Assembly (NCBI GenBank): GCA_002753095.1
Contig: PDZU01000019.1
Span: 1 to 51,384 of the forward strand
DNA length: 51,384 bases
Source: Magnetococcales bacterium
GTDB lineage: Bacteria > Pseudomonadota > Magnetococcia > Magnetococcales > Magnetaquicoccaceae
Direction: 5' to 3'
Shown: piece by piece, positions 1-7,557 of the stretch
How the letters are laid out: every line of letters starts with the position of its first letter
Numbering within the stretch: position 1 is the first letter of the stretch
Notes under the pieces: model-generated
Seen by the model: only the letters and a program-made list of their open reading frames with translations
Database searches by the model: none
Told to the model about the DNA's origin: nothing
Made by a program: the position numbers and the translations under genes

Positions 1-110
1 ATTTCAAAGTCGTTGTCGATCTGAAATTTCCATATAATGTGTCCTCGGGCTGATCGACTCTCCGCGTTCAGTCCAACCAAGTTTTTGCGTCGGCAAGCGA
101 CGCAAAAAGC

Positions 111-344
111 CTTAATTCGTTTTTCGCCACCGTGCAGAATCTGTTGCTCTATGCCGTCACCGGGCAGACCGCCGCCGAACTGGTCAGCGCACGCGCCAAT
201 CCCGCCGATCCCCATTTTGGTCTGCTCAGTTGGAAGGGCGCGCTGGTGCGCAAGCAGGATATCCTCATCGCCAAAAACTACCTGACCGCAGACGAGATCG
301 ACACTCTCAATCGGTTGGTGGTCATCCGGGACATTCGAGGGTGA
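111..344 (+). pseudogene. RhuM-family C-terminal fragment
   Basis: The translation contains FFATVQN, AVTGQTAAEL and KNYLTADEIDTLNRLV. These are hallmarks of the C-terminal part of RhuM-type (virulence RhuM family) proteins, which are usually over 300 residues and often lie in accessory or toxin-like loci. Only about 75 codons remain. No N-terminal domain precedes them in any frame. The homology ends near position 330, where the 113-bp repeat begins, and a stop follows at 344. It is therefore broken at both ends and unlikely to be functional. Recognition is by motif memory only. Confidence 0.6.
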
Positions 345-450
345 GGTCGGAAACGACTTCCACACTCGTATCGAAGGAACCAGGATCCGCCACTACTACG
401 GGCGATCATCCATTAAAATGTACGACAAACGCGGACACATCCTGCGCATT
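338..450 (+). repeat. 113-bp perfect repeat, copy A
   Basis: This segment begins AGGGTGAGGTCGG and ends ATCCTGCGCATT. It is identical, base for base, to 3831-3943, while the flanks of the two copies are unrelated. In copy A the left flank is the RhuM fragment and the right flank continues a longer ORF of the same reading frame. Perfect identity implies a recent duplication or gene conversion. The coding frame through it gives TRIEGTRIRHYYGRSSIKMY. Confidence 0.9.
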
Positions 451-993
451 GAGACAACAACGAACAATGCCTCAGATTTTCGTCACTACCGAAAGGTAGA
501 ACACCGGGACGGGTCGTCGGAGATGAAAATGGCTCCAATGGCCAAAACCATCTACAGTATCGGTGCCTTGCGTGAGGCACTGACAGCCGCAAACCGGCGA
601 TATGTCGATTTCATTGGAGCCATTGACGATCACACGCCTGGCCAGGACAGGTTGGAAAAGATTGCACAACCAGTCAGGCAGAACGACAGATCATGGCGCG
701 GTTTCAACTTCTTCCTTCCAGAAGACCTCGATCTGTTTGCAGCCATCATGCTCCCTGAATTCGCCATTGGTGGTTTTACCAACCACGTCTTGCAAACACA
801 CCTCCAGGGTAAATCCTGCTCCCAGGTGGGGCGCATGCTCAAAAGGCTCAGAACCCACCACCTGATCAAAAAAGCCGTCAACTCGTACAAATATCACCTG
901 ACCAGTCTGGGCCGTCTCATCGTTGCGTCCGGACTCAAACTACGCGAACTTGTTATCATTCCTTCCCTGGCTCAGCCGACTGTCCTCTCATAA
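343..993 (+). pseudogene. C-terminal part of an uncharacterised mobile-type protein
   Basis: The reading frame is open from the RhuM junction at 343, although the first ATG is only at 418. It encodes about 216 residues, with RIRHYYGRSSIKMYDKRG, ILRIETTTN, ANRRYVDFIGAIDD, PVRQNDRSWRGFNFF and a helical C-terminus. I recognise this as the C-terminal half of a widespread uncharacterised family of roughly 400-500 residues. The family is frequently multicopy and I suspect it is transposon-associated, but I cannot give it an established name. The N-terminal half is absent, so this is treated as a fragment. It could still be translated from ATG 418 as a 191-residue protein. Confidence 0.5.
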
Positions 994-1026
994 TCTTGAC
1001 CGTTTTGCGTGAGATTTGACTGGTAA

Positions 1027-1317
1027 GATACTACGCTTGTCCTATCGGACGCCGGGAAACACATTCTGCATCCGCTTGCCGACAACAGCGCCAGGACATT
1101 TACGATCCCAGCCAACAGCAGTGTGCCTTTTCCGATTGGGACGTCCGTTTGGTTCGTCAACGAGCGGAACACAGTCACCATTGCGATTGCCTCGGACACA
1201 CTGACGCTTTCGCCAGGAGGAACCACCGGCAGTCGTACCCTGGCGGCCAATGGGATGGCGATGGCACTGAAGATCACCGCCACCAAGTGGATGATCTCCG
1301 GGTTTGGACTGACGTAA
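1027..1317 (+). pseudogene. Phage tail-fibre C-terminal fragment
   Basis: After a stop at 1024-1026 the frame encodes about 96 residues, including LSDAGKHILHP, RTFTIPANSSVPFPIGTSV, LSPGGTTGSRTLAANG and a final ISGFGLT. This is the typical C-terminal end of phage tail-fibre or structural proteins, where GTTGSRTLAANG is a common motif. No start codon with a good ribosome site is seen and the N-terminal shaft is missing. It is best explained as a leftover of the decayed prophage whose tail genes lie at 2370-3832. Confidence 0.6.
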
Positions 1318-1329
1318 ACCGCCACGGCA

Positions 1330-2304
1330 TCAGGACGGATCGGCAAAAACGCTTTCCAGGGTTGGAGCGTCTAGGATGCGCAGGCTCCATTCCTCCAGCA
1401 TGGCTGGTTTGGCATTGGAAACTTTTTCGAAGGCCCAGGATGGCAGGTTTCCAAAGCGGTATTGCAGTTGGCGGGTGAGAGTTTCCGCTTTGCCTTTCTG
1501 TTCTCCTTCCTGTCGCACGAGAGCAGCCCACTCTGGCTTACCCTTGGCCAGAATTTCTTGAGCAAATTGTGACATCATTTCGGCTTCCTCCTGTGGTTTG
1601 ACACGGCGTACAACCAGCCGCACATGCTCTTCAGTCATTCGCGGGAACGTCGTCAAAAGGTAGATTGATATTGTCAGCAACAGTTCCGGTGTTTCCAATA
1701 GAGCGTCTATGAGCTCTTCCAGAGCCTCCATCTGTTCCTGCGGGCTGCGGGTTCCATACTTCAACGCCATGAACCCGGTCCGTAAACGTGCATGTTGAGA
1801 CAACTGTCCGTTCGGAATTGGACCCAGGTCCACCACGGGAAAGTAAAAATTCACCAACCAGGGACGCAGGGCCTCATCTGCATCTACCAGGAACATGAGT
1901 TCGTTGGGAATCCGCCACTCTTGCGCTCCGTGGTACAAGAGCAGAGGCAAGACTGCTGGCAACTTCCGCCAATTCTTGTCCTCACGGGTTTTCTGATCCA
2001 TGAAGGCATGGATGCCCTGGAAGAGTTGCCAAGCCACCTTCTCATATTCATGACTCTTGTGCTCCACCAGCGTATAGAGCAATAGCGGCTTGCCGGTGAT
2101 CGTTTTGGACTCAAACAACCGGTCCGAGTAATAGAGCCGCAGGTGATCTTCGACAAACGTGCCATCAACCAGTTGCGGCGGTTCAGGTGACAACAGTTTA
2201 GCCACCTCTGGCGGCAGGCACTCCTGTAAAAAAGCACCGGCTGTCTCCGGATGAGACATCAGTGCCTTGAACAGGCGATCATGAGGTTGGGCGATTTCGT
2301 TCAT
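1330..2304 (-). CDS. Rpn-family PD-(D/E)XK nuclease/recombination-promoting protein
   Basis: A 324-residue protein starting MNEIAQPHDRLFKALM. The N-terminal pattern HDRLFKALMSHPETAG and the later LLYTLVEHKS block (the E-x-K arm of the PD-(D/E)XK fold) are typical of the Rpn/YhgA-like family. Known Rpn proteins are DNA nucleases that promote RecA-independent recombination, and some have been linked to phage defence. The start at 2304 is chosen because homology begins there; a 14-codon upstream extension to 2346 is possible. It is intact although it sits between two degraded phage fragments, tail fibre to the right of its 3' end and tail terminator beyond its 5' end. It probably arrived as an insertion or cargo gene. 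Confidence 0.85.
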   Translation of the reverse strand: MNEIAQPHDRLFKALMSHPETAGAFLQECLPPEVAKLLSPEPPQLVDGTFVEDHLRLYYSDRLFESKTITGKPLLLYTLVEHKSHEYEKVAWQLFQGIHAFMDQKTREDKNWRKLPAVLPLLLYHGAQEWRIPNELMFLVDADEALRPWLVNFYFPVVDLGPIPNGQLSQHARLRTGFMALKYGTRSPQEQMEALEELIDALLETPELLLTISIYLLTTFPRMTEEHVRLVVRRVKPQEEAEMMSQFAQEILAKGKPEWAALVRQEGEQKGKAETLTRQLQYRFGNLPSWAFEKVSNAKPAMLEEWSLRILDAPTLESVFADPS

Positions 2305-2369
2305 GCGTCCAAGAATATCAGGTTCAACCCTGCAAGTCACCATCAACCATCATTTTTTTGGAGATTTTG

Positions 2370-2783
2370 ATGTTCAACTATCTGATGCTGGCACCACTGA
2401 TTCTTTCTCGGTTGCGAGAACACTTGCCGCAAGTGGCGGTTTCCTCCTCGTGGGGCTTGTCGGCCATCAAAGAGGCTCCCGATCAACTGCCATCCATTGT
2501 TGTGTTTCTGGAGGATGACCAACCCGTGCAGCAAACCGGCCAGGGTACGGTGCAGAAGATCACTCAGACCTGGATGGTGCTGGTGGCGGTGCGGGATGCA
2601 GAGGAGGAGGCTGGAGAGTTGATCAGCCGCATCTACCGCACCCTGGCCGGGTGGCGACCAAATCAGATTTTTGAGCCTTTGTGCAGGGTGCGTTCTTCGT
2701 ACAAACAGGATGTCTCACCGAATGGCGTGAGCTATTTCCCACTCAGTTTTGAAACGTCCTTCATTTTCAACACCCAAGAATAA
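2370..2783 (+). CDS. Mu gp37-like tail terminator (decayed prophage)
   Basis: A 137-residue protein starting MFNYLMLAPLI. GGAG lies 6 nt upstream of ATG 2370. Size, position before the tail tube gene and a C-terminal pattern ending in LSFETSFIF match the Mu gp37-type protein at 37842-38288 of the intact prophage. Homologues sit at the head-tail junction or act in tail completion. The ORF is intact but head genes are absent upstream, so the phage of origin is dead. Function is inferred from synteny rather than strong sequence similarity. Confidence 0.6.
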   Translation: MFNYLMLAPLILSRLREHLPQVAVSSSWGLSAIKEAPDQLPSIVVFLEDDQPVQQTGQGTVQKITQTWMVLVAVRDAEEEAGELISRIYRTLAGWRPNQIFEPLCRVRSSYKQDVSPNGVSYFPLSFETSFIFNTQE

Positions 2784-2803
2784 CCGTGCAGGAGAAAACA
2801 AGA

Positions 2804-3709
2804 ATGCCTACCCAGACTTCATACATCGGTGAAGGCCACATTTACCTTGGCCTGCGCTCTGGTGGCCCCATGATCGACGTCGGCCAAGTGGACGAGTTCA
2901 AGCTGGAGGTATCAGAAGAGACCAAGAAGCTCAACAATTACCAAGGCGGTGGTGGCCTTGCCGACCGCGTTGATCTGATCGATTCGGTATCTGTGTCGCT
3001 GAAATTCCGATCGATCACCCCTGCCAACCTTGCCATGGCCATGCGCGGTGGTGTCGAGGCGCTGACGAGCAGTGCCATTGCCGATCAGAGCCATACCGCC
3101 TATGCCGGTGGTTTTCTCCCGTTGGATGGTATCGGACCGACCGGCGTGTCGGTGATGGTCAATCCTGCGGGTTGGACAGCTACCACCTTCAAAACGATTG
3201 GTGAGGTGGTAAAACCGACCACCGGCATCCATTTTTACCGCTGCACAGTGGGCGGCACCACGGCAAGTGCTGAACCGACAACCTGGCCAACGGATGGCGG
3301 CACAGTCACTGACGGTACGGCGACCTGGAAAGATATGGGGACCATGGCCCTGTCGGCGAGCGAATTCCAGATCATGTCCGCCGGTGTCTACATCCCTGAG
3401 CAGTCCACGAAGATTTCTGCCACCGGTACGCCGGTCAAGGTGAGCTATACCAAGGCAGACGGTGATTTGATCCAGACACTGGTCAACTCCGGTGACGAGT
3501 ATCGGTTGTTTTTTGATGGCAGCAATAAAGCCCGTGCTGGCAAGGCGCTCTCTGTGGACATGTTCCGAGTAAAATTTTCTGCAACCAAGGATCTGTCGCT
3601 CATCGGCGATGACTTTGTTTCGTTGCCGCTGACAGCGGAGTTGCTCAAGGATGACAGCCGTACCGGAACAGGTATCAGCCAATTCTGTACCATTTCGATG
3701 GCGAGGTAA
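2804..3709 (+). CDS. Phage tail tube-like protein (decayed prophage)
   Basis: A 301-residue protein starting MPTQTSYIGEGHIYLG, with AGGAG 9-13 nt upstream. The pattern matches the tail protein at 38291-39220: an N-terminal gly-rich strand, KLEVSEETKKLN, and DYR/EYRLFFDGSN near the end. Both contain an inserted Ig- or carbohydrate-binding-like module with FYRC/FYLC, an ASTEP-type motif and WPTDGG. The order tail terminator, tube, chaperone is the same in both loci, showing that the remnant came from a related Mu-like phage. The ORF is uninterrupted. Confidence 0.65.
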   Translation: MPTQTSYIGEGHIYLGLRSGGPMIDVGQVDEFKLEVSEETKKLNNYQGGGGLADRVDLIDSVSVSLKFRSITPANLAMAMRGGVEALTSSAIADQSHTAYAGGFLPLDGIGPTGVSVMVNPAGWTATTFKTIGEVVKPTTGIHFYRCTVGGTTASAEPTTWPTDGGTVTDGTATWKDMGTMALSASEFQIMSAGVYIPEQSTKISATGTPVKVSYTKADGDLIQTLVNSGDEYRLFFDGSNKARAGKALSVDMFRVKFSATKDLSLIGDDFVSLPLTAELLKDDSRTGTGISQFCTISMAR

Positions 3710-3715
3710 TCGTCC

Positions 3716-3832
3716 ATGGAGAAACCTCCACACGAAGGCGTTACGGTTCATTTTGCAGGCAGTGATTGGGTGGTTCCGGCTCTGAGCCCGGGACAATTGA
3801 AAAAATTGATGCCTCATTTCCAGAACCTGCAG
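3716..3832 (+). pseudogene. Tail assembly chaperone N-terminal fragment
   Basis: ATG 3716 opens a frame whose first 39 residues contain VHFAGSDWVVPALSPGQLKK, a pattern common at the start of phage tail assembly or chaperone proteins. It follows the tube gene as expected. At 3831 the sequence enters the 113-bp repeat in frame, then runs into the next gene. The continuous frame 3716-4360 is therefore a chimera and the chaperone itself is truncated. Confidence 0.5.
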
Positions 3833-3943
3833 GGTGAGGTCGGAAACGACTTCCACACTCGTATCGAAGGAACCAGGATCCGCCACTACTACGGGCGATC
3901 ATCCATTAAAATGTACGACAAACGCGGACACATCCTGCGCATT
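3831..3943 (+). repeat. 113-bp perfect repeat, copy B
   Basis: Identical to 338-450. Here the left flank is the tail chaperone fragment and the right flank is the start region of a membrane protein gene. Both copies begin at the same base (AGGGTGAGG). This suggests a fixed left boundary, such as an element end or a recombination site, rather than random breakage. Confidence 0.9.
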
Positions 3944-3946
3944 AAC

Positions 3947-4360
3947 ATGAGCCTGAATGAGATTACTTTGTGGATTCTTCTCTTTTGCTTCTTGTCTGAT
4001 TGTGTCGGTCTTGGAATTTATATTTTTATATTCAAGCAGCAAAAACTTCTTAGACTGTCAACTGACAGCGCTTCAATTATTAATTACTTTTTGGTTACAG
4101 AAAAGCCGGATGCGATCCTTGGTTACTCAAAGCAGCTTATTGAATTCGCCAATCACAACACGAAGCTCGGAGAAGTGAAGAGCAAAAAACTGGCTACAGC
4201 ATACTGGTTTGCAATAATTTCAACGGTTTGTTTTCTATTGTTTTGTTTCATGATGACACGCGAAATCGGAGGAAAAGAGATGCCAGCAGATAAAAGTACT
4301 CACCTGTCCAACCAGTCAGGTCAACACACTAGCGGTGGCGAACGCGTTCAAAACCCCTGA
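3947..4360 (+). CDS. Small membrane protein with two predicted helices, unknown function
   Basis: From ATG 3947 the frame encodes 137 residues. Two hydrophobic segments are visible, one near residues 4-27 (ITLWILLFCFLSD) and one near 86-105 (FAIISTVCFLLFCF). They are separated by a polar stretch of about 55 residues and followed by a short polar tail. Base composition is clearly AT-richer than the surrounding phage genes, which suggests separate acquisition. The frame is continuous upstream with the chimeric ORF from 3716, so a fusion product is possible. I do not recognise the family. Two-helix proteins beside mobile genes are sometimes toxins or effectors, but nothing here proves that. Confidence 0.45.
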   Translation: MSLNEITLWILLFCFLSDCVGLGIYIFIFKQQKLLRLSTDSASIINYFLVTEKPDAILGYSKQLIEFANHNTKLGEVKSKKLATAYWFAIISTVCFLLFCFMMTREIGGKEMPADKSTHLSNQSGQHTSGGERVQNP

Positions 4361-4592
4361 AAAAACGCAACCCGTGAATAACACACAAAGAAATATTCCG
4401 CAACCTCCTCCTGGGCAATATATCTCTGAAGGGTTTGAATATCCTGACAAGAAAAAATAGTGTAGGCATTCCATCGCACAAAAAGACCACGCCTTCCAGA
4501 TCGCCATAGGTCCGCTGTCCTTCCCCGGAGAGCGCTTCCTGAGACGGGAAAAGCAGCAGCATGCCCATGGTGATGAGGGGAATGGGGCGCAT
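4329..4592 (-). CDS. Possible secreted-protein remnant
   Basis: The N-terminus, MRPIPLITMGMLLLF followed by PSQEALSGEG, resembles a signal peptide with a cleavage region. After about 42 residues the sequence becomes arginine-rich and hydrophobic without recognisable domain character, as if the frame had been lost. The 3' end overlaps the end of the membrane protein gene on the other strand. It may be a decayed exported-protein gene or a chance ORF. Confidence is low. Confidence 0.2.
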   Translation of the reverse strand: MRPIPLITMGMLLLFPSQEALSGEGQRTYGDLEGVVFLCDGMPTLFFLVRIFKPFRDILPRRRLRNISLCVIHGLRFFRGFERVRHR

Positions 4593-4775
4593 TCGGGACC
4601 ATGCGTTTCGGCTTGGGAAGACGAGTCACGGCCCTGTGCCATAAACGGCAAGAAACTTCACCCAGTTGTCCTGGAAGATTTTTTTGAGTGAATATCGGCC
4701 TTTGCTGACGGTCTCCATGACCGGCGATTATAGAGGGAGATTCTGGAATGGACAGGGTTTATGATCGCAGGGGCT

Positions 4776-4796
4776 TGGGGACCGGCACAGTCCCCA
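4776..4796. other. Inverted repeat (7-bp arms)
   Basis: TGGGGAC and GTCCCCA flank a 7-nt loop. It lies in the 583-bp stretch (4361-4943) between the membrane protein and the sfsA fragment, where I see no convincing gene. There is no T tract, so it is not a standard terminator. Confidence 0.4.
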
Positions 4797-4845
4797 ATGG
4801 GGAGTGGGGCAAAGCCACACGGTCTTGCTTTTGCTGTTGATCTTT

Positions 4846-4862
4846 TGCCCCCGCAGGGGGCA
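4846..4862. terminator. GC hairpin, possible terminator
   Basis: TGCCCCC, loop GCA, GGGGGCA form a very stable hairpin preceded by TCTTT. On the minus strand the AAAAGA complement follows the stem, so there is no classical U-tract in either direction. It lies about 80 bp upstream of the sfsA start. It may be a terminator of an upstream unit or a repetitive extragenic palindrome. Confidence 0.3.
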
Positions 4863-4943
4863 TCATGTCCCACTGAAAATGGGCAAAAAGACGGTTTCTG
4901 GCGTCAATCCTCCAGAAAGTCCCCACGCCACGGAGTGATTTTC

Positions 4944-5238
4944 ATGTTGTTGCCTGTACCGTTGACTGCCGCCAACTTGGTGCGTCGCTACAAGCGTTTC
5001 CTCGTCGATGCCGAATTGGAGGATGGTCGGGTTGTCACCGCCCATTGCGCCAACTCCGGCTCCATGATGGGTCTGCTTCCCCATCGCGCTCCGCTGCTTC
5101 TCTCCGCATCCACGGACCCGCGCAGAAGAACAGCCTGGACACTGGAGTTAATGCGTATGCCAGAAAGCTGGGTGGGAGTGCATACCGGTCGAACCAACCA
5201 TCTGGTGGCAGAGGCTTTGTCGCACAACCGGATACCCA
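4944..5238 (+). pseudogene. sfsA: sfsA, 5' fragment
   Basis: From ATG 4944 (GGAG 8 nt upstream) the protein begins MLLPVPL and carries LVRRYKRFLVDAELEDGRVV, HCANSGSMMG and WVGVHTGRTNHLVAEAL. These are the conserved N-terminal blocks of SfsA, a nucleic-acid-binding, nuclease-like protein of about 230-240 residues linked to sugar fermentation regulation. Similarity stops after about 98 residues near 5238. The remaining frame to 5444 is unrelated and antisense to cas3. The C-terminal catalytic part is missing, so the gene is broken, probably by the event that placed the cas3-like gene here. Confidence 0.85.
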
Positions 5239-5298
5239 AGTGGAAGGCGGAACGCCTGTTTTTCTGTTTGGTTGCGGCTATGCCGCGCTATGAATCAA

Positions 5299-7557
5299 TC
5301 ATGGTGACGTTGACTCTTTTTCCGCTACCTGCAGGCCAGCGTGTCGGCAATAGAAAATATCCATATTTTTCAGGATGTGAAACCGTCCATGCAGGGTTTC
5401 CACTGCCTGTTCTGCGACCAATTGTTGAAAAGAGTGCGCACTGACTTGCACGAGATGTCTTTGCAAACGCCGTGCGCTATGGCGCAACAGCGTATTCTTT
5501 GGATGGGGATGGTGGCGCAGCGTTTGCACAACCTGTTGAGCCTCCTCTGTCCAGGGGATGACCAAGGGAACTTGCGGCGTATCGTTCAATTGGAAACGGT
5601 TGTCCGCCGTGCGAAAATGAAATTGAAACAACTCGTTGGTTGTGCCCATCTGAAAGCAGGAGACGATCTCATTGCTGTCCCAACCCAGACCTTTTTTGCC
5701 ACCTTTCTGCCAGTAGCGCAAACGAAAATAGTGCTCCATGGCCGAGTCGGAAAATGGATCCTCCGCATCATCCAACGCTTGCAAAAACTGCCAAGCCAAT
5801 TCGGCAGCCTCTTTGTGTAATCCCGTAGCCGCCCATTCCGCCTCTTGTGGTTGAAAGATCCGTAACTCTCCGCCGAATGGCGCTTGCTCTGTCCGCTGGC
5901 ACCAGCCCGCCGCCTGGGCCAGTGCATCCAAACCATCCAGGGTGCGGTAGACGACCGGAAAAGCCAACTCAAGCCCCATTCCCAGCGTGGCGCTGGCAAT
6001 CACCCGGCAACTTTGCGATGGATCAAGCAAGCGTTGTCTGATTTGCCATATGACCGCCAAGCGATGTTGGGCAGTCATGGTTGAACAGAGAAGGAATGGA
6101 GCCTGTTCGCCAGGTGCCGCGCTCTGCAGTTGCATAAACAGAGTGTGGGCATGGTGTTGATGGTTGATGATGGTCAGAACCTGATTTTCTGCCAGCAGTT
6201 GTTGCACCAGGATCGAACACGACAAAGTGCCATATTGGCGTACTCTGGGTGTTTGCTGTGGTTCAGGGGGGGTGTCTGGTCTGATTTCGCGCACCTCCTT
6301 GAGACCAATGGGAAAATCCCGTCTGTGCCGCAGGGCGATATGGCTGCAGTCTGCCAATACAACCGTGCAACCGTAGTGCTGCACCAACGTCTTGAGTGCA
6401 GTCAGGACCGGATTCAGTAGGGCAGGGGGTATGGTCTGGGCCAACTCCAGGATAATCACTGTCCTGGCGAGGCGATGCAGTTTGCGGCAGCGGCCAGGAC
6501 GGGAAGCAAACAAGGTAGTCAAGAACGGTTCGGCACTGGTTACCAGCAGCGTTGCATGCCAATTTTCCACGGCCAATCTCTGTTGCAAGGCGGCAGGATC
6601 CTCTGGATCCAGGTGGGCATGGTGTTCCAGCACCACATGCTCGCCCATTTCAGCAAAACAATCCTGATAAAACTGGGCATGCTGTTCGATCATTGCGCTG
6701 TGCGGCAACACGTGAATCACCCGTTGCATGCCGTGTAAATGGCCATGCCGTAGCGCAAAGCGCAGGGCGAGCAAGCTGTTTGCCCGGTTGCTTGGCGGCG
6801 TTGTGCAGGCAAAAAAGCCAGCCGATTGTCTGGCGGCTTGCGGACAGGGCGCCGTGTGGTTGGCGCTGTGGGGGCCAAAGCGCTCAGACAGCTTTTTGTC
6901 CAGATGAATGGCCAACTGTTCCAGCGCGGGCAGGGGGGGGATGCGGTGTTGGGCATGATCCGGTTCCAGGAAAGCTTCCGTGGACAGAAAATCGGCATCG
7001 TTCAAACAGGAAAACAGCATGCGCACCAAGAAGGCAATGGCAAAGGGATCTGCGGGCAGGTGTGCGGCCAATGATGTTAGATTCGGTCCAGACAACAAAC
7101 CGTCTGGGATTCTTTTTTGCCACTGTGGGATAGACTTGCGCAGTCTTTTTTTAAGTACGCTATCGCCAAGCCCGTGCCAATCCGGCAGTCCGCTGTGGTG
7201 ACCGGCGATGACATAGGCCAGCAGAACGCCCAGATAGGGGATGGCGCTGGCGGCATGTTGGGCACCAGCGCTGGCATGGTCTATTTTGCCATCGGTTTCC
7301 AGTGTGTGTGGATCCCCCGCCGCATGGAGGTGATGTTGGAATGGTTCCGAGGCTTTACCCATGTCGTGCCACAGGCCCAGCAGGTGTGCCGCACTGCGTG
7401 CCAACTCCTTCAGGCCACTGTGTCGCGCAGCAATCATGGTTTCGGCAAAGCGGGCCGCCAAATGGGAGACATGCAAGGCATGGCTGTCCGTACCATCAAA
7501 CAAAGGCTGACCACGCCCCTGTACAGCATCATAGTGGGCATGCAGAATTGAAGACAT
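5299..7557 (-). CDS. cas3: Orphan type I-C-like Cas3 with degenerate helicase motifs
   Basis: A 752-residue protein, normal length for type I-C Cas3 (HD nuclease plus SF2 helicase). SD GGAAG lies 8 nt before ATG 7557. The HD domain looks intact: H26/H29, H64-D65 in LWHDMGK, H94 in DHASAG, H120-H121 in AGHHSG and D187/D189. The helicase framework is also clear (RVIHVLPHSAMIEQ, VVLEHHAHLDPED, RPGRCRKLHRLA). Every ATPase motif is altered. Walker A PTGGGKT reads PSNRANS (255-261), DEAQ reads ELAQ (371-374), the TAT motif reads DCS (403-405), the VEAGVDVDFP-type motif V reads LGMGLELAFP (525-534), and the QAAGRCNR arginine is W552. The C-terminal domain is complete. No Cascade genes or array occur nearby. 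It is likely an exapted HD nuclease or pseudohelicase, less likely a young pseudogene. Confidence 0.85.
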   Translation of the reverse strand: MSSILHAHYDAVQGRGQPLFDGTDSHALHVSHLAARFAETMIAARHSGLKELARSAAHLLGLWHDMGKASEPFQHHLHAAGDPHTLETDGKIDHASAGAQHAASAIPYLGVLLAYVIAGHHSGLPDWHGLGDSVLKKRLRKSIPQWQKRIPDGLLSGPNLTSLAAHLPADPFAIAFLVRMLFSCLNDADFLSTEAFLEPDHAQHRIPPLPALEQLAIHLDKKLSERFGPHSANHTAPCPQAARQSAGFFACTTPPSNRANSLLALRFALRHGHLHGMQRVIHVLPHSAMIEQHAQFYQDCFAEMGEHVVLEHHAHLDPEDPAALQQRLAVENWHATLLVTSAEPFLTTLFASRPGRCRKLHRLARTVIILELAQTIPPALLNPVLTALKTLVQHYGCTVVLADCSHIALRHRRDFPIGLKEVREIRPDTPPEPQQTPRVRQYGTLSCSILVQQLLAENQVLTIINHQHHAHTLFMQLQSAAPGEQAPFLLCSTMTAQHRLAVIWQIRQRLLDPSQSCRVIASATLGMGLELAFPVVYRTLDGLDALAQAAGWCQRTEQAPFGGELRIFQPQEAEWAATGLHKEAAELAWQFLQALDDAEDPFSDSAMEHYFRLRYWQKGGKKGLGWDSNEIVSCFQMGTTNELFQFHFRTADNRFQLNDTPQVPLVIPWTEEAQQVVQTLRHHPHPKNTLLRHSARRLQRHLVQVSAHSFQQLVAEQAVETLHGRFHILKNMDIFYCRHAGLQVAEKESTSP

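Noticed and set aside
2912-3886. 324-codon minus-strand ORF opposite the remnant tail tube gene
   Set aside because: The sense frame matches a second copy at 38291-39220; the antisense product is Arg/His-rich and unrecognised.
5239-5444. Continuation of the sfsA frame as a 227-residue protein
   Set aside because: Residues after position 98 show no SfsA similarity and lie antisense to cas3.
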